DNA of 10,053 nt, from positions 1 through 10,053 of the forward strand of contig JABLTG010000306.1 of the NCBI GenBank assembly GCA_016618085.1, read 5' to 3'. The notes below the pieces were generated by a model. That model was not told the origin of the DNA. It did not search any database and saw only the letters and a list, made by a program, of their open reading frames with translations. The stretch is from Neovahlkampfia damariscottae (lineage: Eukaryota > Heterolobosea > Selenaionea > Neovahlkampfiida > Neovahlkampfiidae). Positions 1 through 6,539 of the stretch are shown piece after piece. Numbering within the stretch: the stretch's first letter is position 1; each line of letters starts with the position of its first letter. The translations under genes and the position numbers were made by a program.

Positions 1-565
1 ACTTAACATTTGTCTTCGCTTCTAAAAATTTCTTAGCTTCTTTCAATGTTTCAAATTCATACATAAAATTTTCATAAATTGCTTCAATTGATAACTTTTT
101 TGTTTGTTTAAATGTAATAAAATATGTGCTACACTCTCTTAATAAAGTTGGCAATTCCTTGATGTATTGGGTTGTGAAAATGAAAAGAATGTTGGGATGT
201 CTAAAAGTTGAAATGATTTTTTTGAACTTTGCACTTTCAAAATTAATCGAACCAATGCAATCATCAAATATAACAAACGCCATCGGAGCTTTTCCTTTTT
301 TTTTATGTTGTTCAATTTGGATATTGTACAATTTGATCAATAAGTCTTCATCATATTGTGAATGCACAAATTCTTTCGGTAAATAATCATATGATCCATT
401 CCATGCAGTTGGACAAAAACACAGTCCGTAGTTCAATTTTTTGGTTCTAAACAATTCAGTAATCAAATATTTGATCATGTAAGTTTTCCCACTCTTAGGT
501 GAAGCACATAAAAAAGAAATATTAGGTAAATTATTCATTATCAATTCGAAAGGGTCTTTTTCCAT
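1..565 (-). CDS. A32-like genome-packaging ATPase (FtsK/HerA type), 3' end cut by window edge
   Basis: This reading frame is open from an ATG at 565 to the left edge, giving 188 codons without a stop; the C-terminus is missing. It codes for a P-loop ATPase. The Walker A motif is ASPKSGKT at residues 21-28. The Walker B strand is FVIFDD at residues 97-102. A sensor-like strand with TTQY follows at residues 131-134, then an LPTLLRE segment, the order typical of A32-like packaging ATPases of NCLDVs, polinton-like viruses and virophages. From family knowledge, such proteins pump viral DNA into preformed capsids. The gene lies just downstream of the MCP on the same strand, which fits a morphogenesis cluster. 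The upstream context (ATAGTATACA before ATG) is a weak form of the promoter element seen at other genes. A second in-frame ATG at residue 10 also lies before Walker A. Assignment is strong; lineage within the family is not resolved. Confidence 0.9.
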   Translation of the reverse strand, partial: MEKDPFELIMNNLPNISFLCASPKSGKTYMIKYLITELFRTKKLNYGLCFCPTAWNGSYDYLPKEFVHSQYDEDLLIKLYNIQIEQHKKKGKAPMAFVIFDDCIGSINFESAKFKKIISTFRHPNILFIFTTQYIKELPTLLRECSTYFITFKQTKKLSIEAIYENFMYEFETLKEAKKFLEAKTNVK

Positions 566-613
566 TGTATACTATTAAATAATAAAATATATTTATAAGT
601 CTTTAATAATTCC

Positions 614-641
614 ATCAGCAATAACCAATCTATTAGCTGAT
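614..641. terminator. Possible 3' hairpin between MCP and ATPase genes
   Basis: The arms ATCAGC (614-619) and GCTGAT (636-641) form a perfect 6-bp inverted repeat around a 16-base loop, just beyond the MCP stop codon. Some giant viruses end mRNAs at hairpins, so this may be a 3'-end signal. Six-base arms can arise by chance, so support is weak. Confidence 0.2.
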
Positions 642-659
642 CTGAGATGAACAATAATG

Positions 660-1802
660 TCAGTTTGCGCTGCCAAAGCGGAAATTTACCGTTAATTGTA
701 CATCATTTTCTTCAAAATACCTGCTACCATGATATCTTTTAAATTCTGAGCTTTCAACTTTGTGGTCATTTGCAAAACTGATAAGGAAATCATTACCTGA
801 AGCAGTACCAGAAAGAAGATTAACCCATCCGTTTAATTCTAATTTTGGTAAAATAACCCTGTCATAATAAGTTTTAGTAACATCTTGTTGAAGTCCATAA
901 TTAAGATATTTACCTCCTGATTTTAAATTCCATGAAGTATAAGCAATTAATGTATCTGTGTAATCACTTGCATCAACAGTGTTACTCAACGCTGAAGCTC
1001 TTAAATATACAAGCACATCAATAATTCTTTTTTTGGCAACTTGTGGCAAATTTAAAACGACAGATGTTTGTCCTGAAGCAATTGCTTGTGTTATAACTGT
1101 ATGTTCAACGTCAAAATAAGGTTGGGTAACAAGTCCTTTTTCAATATACATATTTTTTGTTGCTTCAATAATGTTTTTTTTAGGTGTAATGTATTCTAAA
1201 TCAATATAAGTGTCAGTGATTGAAAATGTTGGACTTGTTTTATCAGTTTGAACGCAATATCTTAAATCATCTTGTAAATAACATTTGATTTCAACATCAC
1301 CGCGTAATAAAAATCTTGGTAATGGTTTAGAAAACAAAGCAAATAAATTTTTAAGAGGGACATTGAATGTTTGTGCTGATCCTGCAAGTGTGTCTCTAAT
1401 TGTTGATGAACCAATACCAAGTTGTTGAGATATACAGAGATATTCATCTGAGTTTTTATATTGTTTCAAATTGTGATAAATACATTCCGGATAAGCTGTT
1501 TCTACAATATCTCCGTTTTGGATTAACTCAATTCTTTTGTAAATAAGCAAACCCATTGCATTCACACCCCTAATATATGTACCACCTGATCCAGTGATAT
1601 CTGAAATTGTTGTTATAATTGAAGAGTTGTTTAAGAATTTCTCCCCACTTGGTTTTAATTTATATGTTGCAACTGAATTAAAAGGTGGTGTATTAGTTTC
1701 ATCACATTTTCCACGTTCATTAGTTATTTCTCCCATAATTTTACCGTTTTGTGCATGTTGGAGCAAATGTAATCTGTCATCGTCAAAGAATTGATCTTTC
1801 AT
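660..1802 (-). CDS. Major capsid protein, double-jelly-roll type
   Basis: This 380-residue protein is read as the hexon-forming major capsid protein. A run near residues 75-115 (GVNAMGLLIYKRIELIQNG, then ETAYPECIYHNL) resembles the first barrel of NCLDV and polinton-like MCPs, where an IELxxNG-type strand precedes a conserved E/W-rich helix. Residues 160-178 (PLPRFLLRGDVEIKCYL) match the inter-barrel LP...xVxIxxxL region. TYIDLEYITPKKN near 198-210 resembles the start of the second barrel, where many MCPs have a VDYIFLD-like strand. The protein is short for the lineage (many polinton-like and virophage MCPs have about 500-600 residues), suggesting trimmed surface loops. It ends in TGA, so TGA is a stop here. 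The ATG is preceded by CAATATAATAT, a promoter-like context. Penton, fibre and ATPase genes on both sides support the call; structural prediction would settle it. Confidence 0.78.
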   Translation of the reverse strand: MKDQFFDDDRLHLLQHAQNGKIMGEITNERGKCDETNTPPFNSVATYKLKPSGEKFLNNSSIITTISDITGSGGTYIRGVNAMGLLIYKRIELIQNGDIVETAYPECIYHNLKQYKNSDEYLCISQQLGIGSSTIRDTLAGSAQTFNVPLKNLFALFSKPLPRFLLRGDVEIKCYLQDDLRYCVQTDKTSPTFSITDTYIDLEYITPKKNIIEATKNMYIEKGLVTQPYFDVEHTVITQAIASGQTSVVLNLPQVAKKRIIDVLVYLRASALSNTVDASDYTDTLIAYTSWNLKSGGKYLNYGLQQDVTKTYYDRVILPKLELNGWVNLLSGTASGNDFLISFANDHKVESSEFKRYHGSRYFEENDVQLTVNFRFGSAN

Positions 1803-1813
1803 ATATTATATTG
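1803..1813 (-). promoter_or_regulatory. Promoter-like AT element abutting MCP start
   Basis: On the minus strand CAATATAATAT lies directly against the ATG. It is a variant of the ATTATATAA-ATG element found at neighbouring genes. The whole gap to the penton stop is only 24 bases, so the element must serve as promoter, leader, or both. Confidence 0.45.
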
Positions 1814-1826
1814 TTAGAAGAAAAAA

Positions 1827-2552
1827 TTATTGTTCAATAATAAAAAACAAAATATAATTAGCTCCATTTAAAAGAATTAAGTTATTTTCATCATCGTACA
1901 ATTCTATACTTAGCTGATCAATTCTATTTTGTTTGTTTTTTATATCATTTATAATGTTTGTATTTTGAATTGAATAATTGTACTCACTATAATTTACTGG
2001 ATTTGGAATAATAAAACTTTTAGATAAGTTACCATTGTTGCTGTCCACTGAATTATTGATTTCGTCGATTTTTAATTTAAAATATTTTGTCCCTGATAAA
2101 TCAAAAACATTTGTGCTATATACATCTGTTGTTGATGCTGTGGAACTTGCAAGAAAACCAAGAATTTTAGCTAAGCTTGAATTACTAGCAAATTTATAAA
2201 TAATGCTTGCTGTAGTTTGAAATCTAAATTTTTGGGTTATTGCACTTTGTGAAATTGTGAAAGTAGTACCAAATCCATTTGTGTTCAATTTTGTTTGTAT
2301 CTCTGTAGCCAAAGTTGAAGGTGTGTAAAATCCATTGGTCAATGTAAATGAATAATCTGTGCTTGCATTTTCAACAGTAATAACATTGTTATTATCATGA
2401 ATTAAATATTGAGTATTTGGAATGATGCATCCAGTCAATTTAATATTTTTTACATTTTCATAAACAGTATTTGGTCTATAAGTCCACTTGTTATTGCTTG
2501 TTTCTAAAACATCTCTTCTTGAACTGTCAACGATAATTGTTGTTTTATTCAT
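1827..2552 (-). CDS. Penton-type minor capsid protein, single jelly roll
   Basis: This 241-residue protein has the pattern seen in minor capsid (penton) proteins of polinton-like viruses, virophages and their relatives. It opens with a polar strand TTIIVDSSRRD, followed by IKLTGCIIPNTQYLI (residues 37-51). An NNxxTVEN strand and a GFYTPSTLATEIQTKLN segment come next, then an FRFQTTASI strand and LAKILGF (about 127-133). From family knowledge it would form pentamers at the capsid vertices and hold the fibre. It sits 24 bases upstream of the MCP and 27 bases downstream of the fibre gene, all on one strand. The start is well fixed by TATTATATAA fused to the ATG. The C-terminal half is asparagine- and serine-rich and less recognisable. 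Confidence in the structural role is good; exact family name is inferred. Confidence 0.75.
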   Translation of the reverse strand: MNKTTIIVDSSRRDVLETSNNKWTYRPNTVYENVKNIKLTGCIIPNTQYLIHDNNNVITVENASTDYSFTLTNGFYTPSTLATEIQTKLNTNGFGTTFTISQSAITQKFRFQTTASIIYKFASNSSLAKILGFLASSTASTTDVYSTNVFDLSGTKYFKLKIDEINNSVDSNNGNLSKSFIIPNPVNYSEYNYSIQNTNIINDIKNKQNRIDQLSIELYDDENNLILLNGANYILFFIIEQ

Positions 2553-2562
2553 TTATATAATA
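2553..2562 (-). promoter_or_regulatory. Promoter element TATTATATAA fused to penton ATG
   Basis: The minus strand reads TATTATATAA immediately followed by ATG. The identical 13 bases (with the ATG) occur before the genes starting at 4951 and 7022. A shared element that includes the start codon recalls late promoters of poxviruses and relatives, where transcription starts at or beside the ATG. Confidence 0.65.
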
Positions 2563-2579
2563 TTGATATATAAAAATAA

Positions 2580-4250
2580 TTATATGTTAATTAATAAACC
2601 TTGTTCGGCTAAAATTGTTTGTATACCCCTAACTCTTTCAGCTAACTGTTCTAATGTAATTGTAGATGTATCATACAAAGTTGTATAATCTGTGGTTCCA
2701 GTTGGTAACTTAAAATTTCTTGATACGGAATGTATTTTTAAAGTTCCATTTGTGTAAATACCATCACATAATATATGACCTTCAACACCTAATTTCATAG
2801 TACCAACACCGAAATCACTTTCTTTTAAATTTCCACAGATGATTTTATCCGTTGTATCATAGGGACATAGCCATAAACTGTGAGTACCTGAAACTGTTGT
2901 TCCTGTGTTTGTAACTCCAGATATAATAGGTCTCATTTCACTGTTAAAAGTGTCGTTGTAAACTCTAAAACCAAGTCCATGAGTGTCAGTATTATTTGTA
3001 ACTCTTGTTGAGTAACTTGTGTCATCACTGGATTTTATGATCAGACCTCCATTATTATTTGACGGAATATTGGTGTACCCTCCTGTTGATTGAATTGTCA
3101 AATCACTTGCATTTGATACACTTGACGTTGTAATTGCTTCACCGCTCAATAAAAATGTTCCACCGCCATCTGGAATAGTATATGTGTGGTTTCCTGTGAA
3201 TGTACCTGTCAATGTTCCTCCAGTTGTAGATGTCTTTTTAACTACAAGGTCGCTACGTGTAATTATATTTCCTGTAGTAGTTGACTTTCCTTCCACAAAT
3301 AATCTAGATGCTTCAGCCAAAACATTAGCTCTTGTTTCATTACCAACACAAACCAAAGCGGTACTAACACTAACAGGGTTAAACCACAACACATCCCAAG
3401 CCAAAGGTGAAATCTGATGTCCTCCAATTTGTGGTCTGTGATCACCCCCCTGATTGTATGTTCCTGCCACTGCCATGTAATTTGCAGTGCTATTCCTAAA
3501 TTCTGCACACCAATTTGTATCAGTGCTGGACCTGAAACTTGTTCCAAAGTTGGACAAAGTACCAAATATTATTCTTTGGTCACCAACTGCATCTATTGTA
3601 ATGTCAGATCCAGTTTTTGAGATGATACTATTTGTTTCTAATGTTGTTCCAGTGTTCATAGTTATGTTTCCAGTTCCTGATAATGTCTTTGTCCCATTTA
3701 CTGTTTGCGCCCCTTCACTCATAATAAAATTACTATCTGCATCCGTATTTATTGTATAAGTTCTATTTGCGGTTATATCATTTACATTTATTATTTGACT
3801 AAAATTTGTATTACTGATTTTGATTTGATTTGTTGCTTCAACAATTTCAACTTCTTTATTTGTTTTCACTCTATCAACTTCTAATTTATACTCTGTTGCT
3901 GATCCATCGCGATATAGAATTGGTTGACTTCCAATAAAATAACCACGATTATTTGGGTCATCTGTTGGAATATTCATATCTCCATTCAATGTGACTGCAC
4001 TTGTAGTTATAGAATTAATACCAGTAACATTATTACCGTCATCAATTAATACACCACTTTGTTGAACTCCTCTGCTTCCACCGTCTCCTCTAACAATTGA
4101 ATTATCTGTTATAGTAGAAGACGAAGAAACCATATTAGGAACTGTAATTGACGAGTTAACAGTTAAATTTTGTATTGTTGCGTCTGTTATAATTGCCTCC
4201 TCTGATGTAAAAGGAGGGATTTTAGATATAGCACCCATAGATTTACTCAT
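2580..4250 (-). CDS. Fibre / receptor-binding spike protein
   Basis: From the ATG at 4250 this is a 556-residue protein rich in Thr, Ser, Asn and Gly, the make-up of a trimeric beta-structured fibre. Residues 54-71 hold RGDGGSRGVQQSGVLIDD, a motif common in phage-tail-fibre-like proteins and also met in fibres of eukaryotic DNA viruses. A motif of the form NxTYTIxxxxxxxF(I/L)(M/L)S(E/G) occurs twice, near residues 162-178 and about 353-370, suggesting repeated shaft modules. The last 25 residues (LEQLAERVRGIQTILAEQG) look like a short amphipathic trimerising helix. The frame stays open upstream to a TTG at 4343, but that would overlap the divergent gene at 4294, lacks any promoter-like context and adds an atypical basic stretch, so ATG 4250 is preferred. 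Likely role (inference): attachment to the host cell, anchored at the penton encoded next door. Confidence 0.75.
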   Translation of the reverse strand: MSKSMGAISKIPPFTSEEAIITDATIQNLTVNSSITVPNMVSSSSTITDNSIVRGDGGSRGVQQSGVLIDDGNNVTGINSITTSAVTLNGDMNIPTDDPNNRGYFIGSQPILYRDGSATEYKLEVDRVKTNKEVEIVEATNQIKISNTNFSQIINVNDITANRTYTINTDADSNFIMSEGAQTVNGTKTLSGTGNITMNTGTTLETNSIISKTGSDITIDAVGDQRIIFGTLSNFGTSFRSSTDTNWCAEFRNSTANYMAVAGTYNQGGDHRPQIGGHQISPLAWDVLWFNPVSVSTALVCVGNETRANVLAEASRLFVEGKSTTTGNIITRSDLVVKKTSTTGGTLTGTFTGNHTYTIPDGGGTFLLSGEAITTSSVSNASDLTIQSTGGYTNIPSNNNGGLIIKSSDDTSYSTRVTNNTDTHGLGFRVYNDTFNSEMRPIISGVTNTGTTVSGTHSLWLCPYDTTDKIICGNLKESDFGVGTMKLGVEGHILCDGIYTNGTLKIHSVSRNFKLPTGTTDYTTLYDTSTITLEQLAERVRGIQTILAEQGLLINI

Positions 4251-4293
4251 ATTTACTATTGTCTGATAAAAAAAATGTCTCTTATAATTATAT
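4251..4293. promoter_or_regulatory. Compact bidirectional promoter region between fibre and small membrane gene
   Basis: Only 43 bases separate the divergent start codons at 4250 (minus) and 4294 (plus). The plus side reads CTTATAATTATAT against its ATG, matching the element used elsewhere on the minus strand. The minus side reads CAATAGTAAAT against its ATG, a looser version. Both promoters must fit here. Confidence 0.5.
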
Positions 4294-4611
4294 ATGTCAA
4301 TATTTAACAGCTTGTCACAATTCGGGAGTTTGATCTCCGACAAAGTAAATTCAGCATTTGATCAATCAAACCATGGCTTCTTAAGTGGTAATTGGGATGA
4401 TTTCCAGTTAGGCTTTCAACGTGTAGGTGGTTTAGTTCCAAATATAATTTCAAACAATGTAGAAACAATTTCAAAGGGAGTGGGTAAAGGTTTGAACAAT
4501 GTTTTATCTCCTCTGACTTATAATCCAAGTTTTTATCTGATTGCAGGTACTGGAATATTAGGTTTATTGATATTTGGTTATATTTCTTTTAAAGTATTGA
4601 AATACGTATAA
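4294..4611 (+). CDS. Small membrane protein with C-terminal transmembrane helix
   Basis: This 105-residue protein is the only gene within the structural block on the plus strand. Its N-terminus (MSIFNSLSQFGSLISDKV) could form an amphipathic helix. A Gly-rich middle with GGLVPNIISNNV and SKGVGKGLNNVL follows. A hydrophobic stretch at about residues 80-99 (FYLIAGTGILGLLIFGYISF) is a clear transmembrane segment with a short basic tail (KVLKYV). The start is supported by TATAATTATAT directly before the ATG. No family is recognised. Its size, membrane helix and place beside fibre and penton genes suggest a virion or membrane-active protein, for example one acting in entry, but that is inference. 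It converges with the 97-residue gene at 4658. Confidence 0.65.
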   Translation: MSIFNSLSQFGSLISDKVNSAFDQSNHGFLSGNWDDFQLGFQRVGGLVPNIISNNVETISKGVGKGLNNVLSPLTYNPSFYLIAGTGILGLLIFGYISFKVLKYV

Positions 4612-4631
4612 ATCTTATTTTAAACAAGATT
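4611..4631. terminator. Possible hairpin between convergent genes
   Basis: AATCTT (4611-4616) and AAGATT (4626-4631) form a perfect 6-bp inverted repeat with a 9-base loop, overlapping the last base of the plus-strand stop codon. It lies in the 46-base gap between two convergent genes, where a 3'-end signal is expected. Short AT-rich arms limit confidence. Confidence 0.3.
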
Positions 4632-4657
4632 AATAAATTAAATTAAATAAAATTAAA

Positions 4658-4951
4658 TTAATTAAAATAAATTTCATCAATACAATAACTAAAGAAATCA
4701 ATATATTTCTTTAATTTATCAATTTCTTCATCATTAAATTCAGACAAAGATATTTTATATTCTGATGCAATTTTAAGCATTAATAAATTAATATCATCTT
4801 TAAATGGATAAATATTATTTTTTAAATATTCTAATATTATTTTAATATTTAATGCTTTCATTTTAATTAAATCTTTATTTTCAGGAAATTTAAATTGAAT
4901 AAAATCAATAAAATTATTAAATTTCTGTGTGACTAATTCTTCGATTTTCAT
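4658..4951 (-). CDS. Uncharacterised 97-residue protein
   Basis: I do not recognise this protein. It is mostly alpha-helical in character, with alternating Lys/Glu/Asp and Ile/Leu/Phe. The N-terminal half holds LVTQKFNNFIDFIQFKFPENKDLI and the C-terminal half has YKISLSEFNDEEIDKLKKYI. An F..F..FPE pattern of this kind is common in small helical proteins of large DNA viruses, but I cannot name a family. No membrane segment or signal peptide is seen. The gene is real on the evidence of TATTATATAA fused to its ATG, exactly as at the penton gene, and of its fit between flanking genes. Base composition is at the AT-rich extreme, giving many Ile, Lys and Asn. Confidence 0.65.
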   Translation of the reverse strand: MKIEELVTQKFNNFIDFIQFKFPENKDLIKMKALNIKIILEYLKNNIYPFKDDINLLMLKIASEYKISLSEFNDEEIDKLKKYIDFFSYCIDEIYFN

Positions 4952-4961
4952 TTATATAATA
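4952..4961 (-). promoter_or_regulatory. Promoter element TATTATATAA fused to ATG of the 97-residue gene
   Basis: The minus strand reads TATTATATAA-ATG, identical to the elements at 2553 and 7023. A longer AT tract follows upstream. Confidence 0.6.
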
Positions 4962-4976
4962 TATTTATATTATTTT

Positions 4977-5126
4977 TTATATATTTTTATATTTATCAAT
5001 TAATTTCTGGTCAATTCTTTTATTATAATTATTAAATATTCGTCTAATAAAATTAAAATAATAAAATAAATATCCAAATAAAATTATAAATATTATTTCT
5101 AGAATAATAAAATACCTAAATATTAT
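4977..5126 (-). CDS. Candidate AUG-less mini-ORF for a small membrane protein
   Basis: This 179-base gap (4952-5130) looks empty at first because it has no ATG-started frame. On the minus strand, however, one frame stays open for 49 codons from 5126 to a TAA at 4977-4979, despite extreme AT content. It codes for a hydrophobic stretch (FIILEIIFIILFGYLFYYF) followed by a basic, charged tail (RRIFNN, then KRIDQKLIDKYKNI): the layout of a one-span membrane protein. The expected start position carries ATA (5121-5123, just before TTTAGG) where ATG would complete the gene, preceded by an AT-rich run as at other genes. It may use a non-AUG start, be a gene that lost its start, or be chance. There is no other evidence for expression. 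Confidence 0.3.
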   Translation of the reverse strand: MIFRYFIILEIIFIILFGYLFYYFNFIRRIFNNYNKRIDQKLIDKYKNI

Positions 5127-5130
5127 TTAT

Positions 5131-5706
5131 TTAATAAAATGCATTAAAACTACTAAAATCACCAAATCCACCAAATCCTCCAATTGATGGCATAACATCT
5201 ATCACTGGATTTGGTGCTGAAACAGAAGGCCCAGACATTGAAGAACTATTCATTGAAGATGCAAAATTGCTTATTTCATTTGTAATTCTTGCTTGATAAG
5301 GGAACATCATTTCCGATAAATAAATTCCAAGTAAATTTGAAATAGAACCAACAAGGAATGGTTTCACTGCACTTGATAATGGCATACTAAAACCAGATAG
5401 TGCCCAAACTAAACCGACAGTGACAACACCAGAAGAAATTGGTCTTGTAATTTTGCTTACATTATTTACTGTTGAATATTTTTTAAGCAACATGCCAACA
5501 AAATCACCTGCGAATGATAATCCAAGTGCTGATAAACCAGAAAAGGCACCATAAGCCCATATTGTGTTAATTCCGTTTAGCATAGAAAGCATTTCATTGT
5601 CGAACAATAATGTTCTGTTTTCTAGAAAATAATTTGATCCAATAACGGCAATAACTGAAGAGTAAAAACCTTCACTCATATTTGACAACGATTTGTACAA
5701 GTTCAT
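5131..5706 (-). CDS. Multi-spanning membrane protein with Gly/Phe-rich tail
   Basis: This 191-residue protein has three likely transmembrane segments, at about residues 49-73, 90-110 and 113-133, rich in small residues (SGLSALGLSFAG; SSGVVTVGLVWALSG; FLVGSISNLLGIYL). The C-terminal 50 residues are soluble-looking and low in complexity, Ser/Met-rich and then Gly/Phe-rich (GGFGGFGDF), ending in aromatic residues. A tail of this kind could dock to capsid or other proteins, but that is inference. No family is recognised. It starts at an ATG preceded by ATAATAATAT, a variant of the shared promoter element, and lies 24 bases downstream of the next gene on the same strand. A role in an internal virion membrane or in entry would suit its place in the block. 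Confidence 0.7.
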   Translation of the reverse strand: MNLYKSLSNMSEGFYSSVIAVIGSNYFLENRTLLFDNEMLSMLNGINTIWAYGAFSGLSALGLSFAGDFVGMLLKKYSTVNNVSKITRPISSGVVTVGLVWALSGFSMPLSSAVKPFLVGSISNLLGIYLSEMMFPYQARITNEISNFASSMNSSSMSGPSVSAPNPVIDVMPSIGGFGGFGDFSSFNAFY

Positions 5707-5716
5707 ATATTATTAT
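5707..5716 (-). promoter_or_regulatory. Promoter-like element ATAATAATAT before the membrane-protein ATG
   Basis: An AT-only decamer lies directly against the ATG, a variant of the shared element. The gap to the next gene's stop is 24 bases. Confidence 0.4.
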
Positions 5717-5730
5717 CATCGATAAAAATT

Positions 5731-6501
5731 TCAAAGATCATCGAATTTTGAGCTTTCTATATCTCTGGACATGTTGCTTGTAATTTTCTGGTTTTTTTGT
5801 GAATTGCTACCATGTACAAGCATTGCAGAAGTTCCAAGAATATATAATAATCGTTGTGTTGGTGTCATCGTCACTGCATCATAAAATTCATTCTCTATTA
5901 AAATCTCTTGGCATGTAAAATAGTAATCTTCTTGACTGTTCACTACTGCAGAATATCCGTTCAAATCTAAACCTACATATGGTGCTCCTTGTTCAATTAA
6001 TGATGGAAACATTGATATAGCATTTTTCATATTATTTTCCATATTTCTATTGCTTATTTTTTGTTGAATTTGTTGACATAATATTTCTAATTGTTCAACA
6101 CTTTTTCTATCTAATTTATCAAATTCAAATTCTTCTAAAAATTGTGAAAATATTGCTTTATATTTATTTATTTTGCTGATTAATTTAATTTTTTGTTTTG
6201 TTTTAATTTCTGGTAAATTATCTTCTTTTTTTTTAATATTTTCACAATTTTTATTTAATTGATTATAATTTTTAAAAAAATCATGATTAATTTTTGTACT
6301 ACTCACGTGATCATTTATTTCATTTTTAAATTGTGAGGGATAATAATAATCATTTAATTCTTCCTCTATTGTTAATTTTCTTGGTTTTATTTCTTGTTCC
6401 TCTTCTTGTTCTTCTTCAACATTTTCAACTTCATCATTTAATGGTATAAAATCATCGTCTGTATTTAAATTTTTAATACTTGTCAAATCGACGTTAGACA
6501 T
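5731..6501 (-). CDS. Uncharacterised acidic protein with conserved-looking C-terminal half
   Basis: This 256-residue protein has two parts. The N-terminal 40 residues are acidic, with a Glu-rich run (EEEQEEEQE) near 29-37, and the next 70 residues are polar and rich in Asn and Lys. The C-terminal part, from about residue 110, looks like a folded helical domain. It begins KYKAIFSQFLEEFEFDKLDRKSVEQLEIL and continues to GAPYVGLDLNGYS (172-184), then CQEILIENEF and MTPTQRLLYILGTSAMLVHGSN (212-233). This layout, a helical core with a GLDLxGYS turn and a TPTQRLLY helix, reminds me of conserved but uncharacterised proteins of large eukaryotic DNA viruses; I cannot name the family with confidence. 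The start is supported by TATATATTAA fused to the ATG. A virion core or scaffold role would fit the neighbours, but is not shown. Confidence 0.65.
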   Translation of the reverse strand: MSNVDLTSIKNLNTDDDFIPLNDEVENVEEEQEEEQEIKPRKLTIEEELNDYYYPSQFKNEINDHVSSTKINHDFFKNYNQLNKNCENIKKKEDNLPEIKTKQKIKLISKINKYKAIFSQFLEEFEFDKLDRKSVEQLEILCQQIQQKISNRNMENNMKNAISMFPSLIEQGAPYVGLDLNGYSAVVNSQEDYYFTCQEILIENEFYDAVTMTPTQRLLYILGTSAMLVHGSNSQKNQKITSNMSRDIESSKFDDL

Positions 6502-6511
6502 TTAATATATA
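6502..6511 (-). promoter_or_regulatory. Promoter-like element TATATATTAA fused to ATG
   Basis: The minus strand reads TATATATTAA-ATG, a near copy of the TATTATATAA-ATG element. The 38-base gap to the next gene is entirely AT-rich. Confidence 0.5.
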
Positions 6512-6539
6512 TTTATCTTATATATTATATTCAATTAAA

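Noticed and set aside
126-386. Plus-strand ORF of 86 codons opposite the ATPase
   Set aside because: It is antisense to an ATPase with clear Walker A and B motifs and has no recognisable features or promoter context.
1594-1794. Plus-strand ORF opposite the 5' end of the MCP gene
   Set aside because: Antisense shadow of the MCP without start context.
3184-3759. Several plus- and minus-strand ORFs inside the fibre gene
   Set aside because: They are shadows of a Thr/Val-rich beta-structured gene; none has a promoter element or plausible independent composition.
4251-4343. Extension of the fibre gene to a TTG start at 4343
   Set aside because: It would overlap the divergent gene starting at 4294, needs a non-ATG start, and adds an atypical sequence; the ATG at 4250 gives a natural fibre N-terminus.
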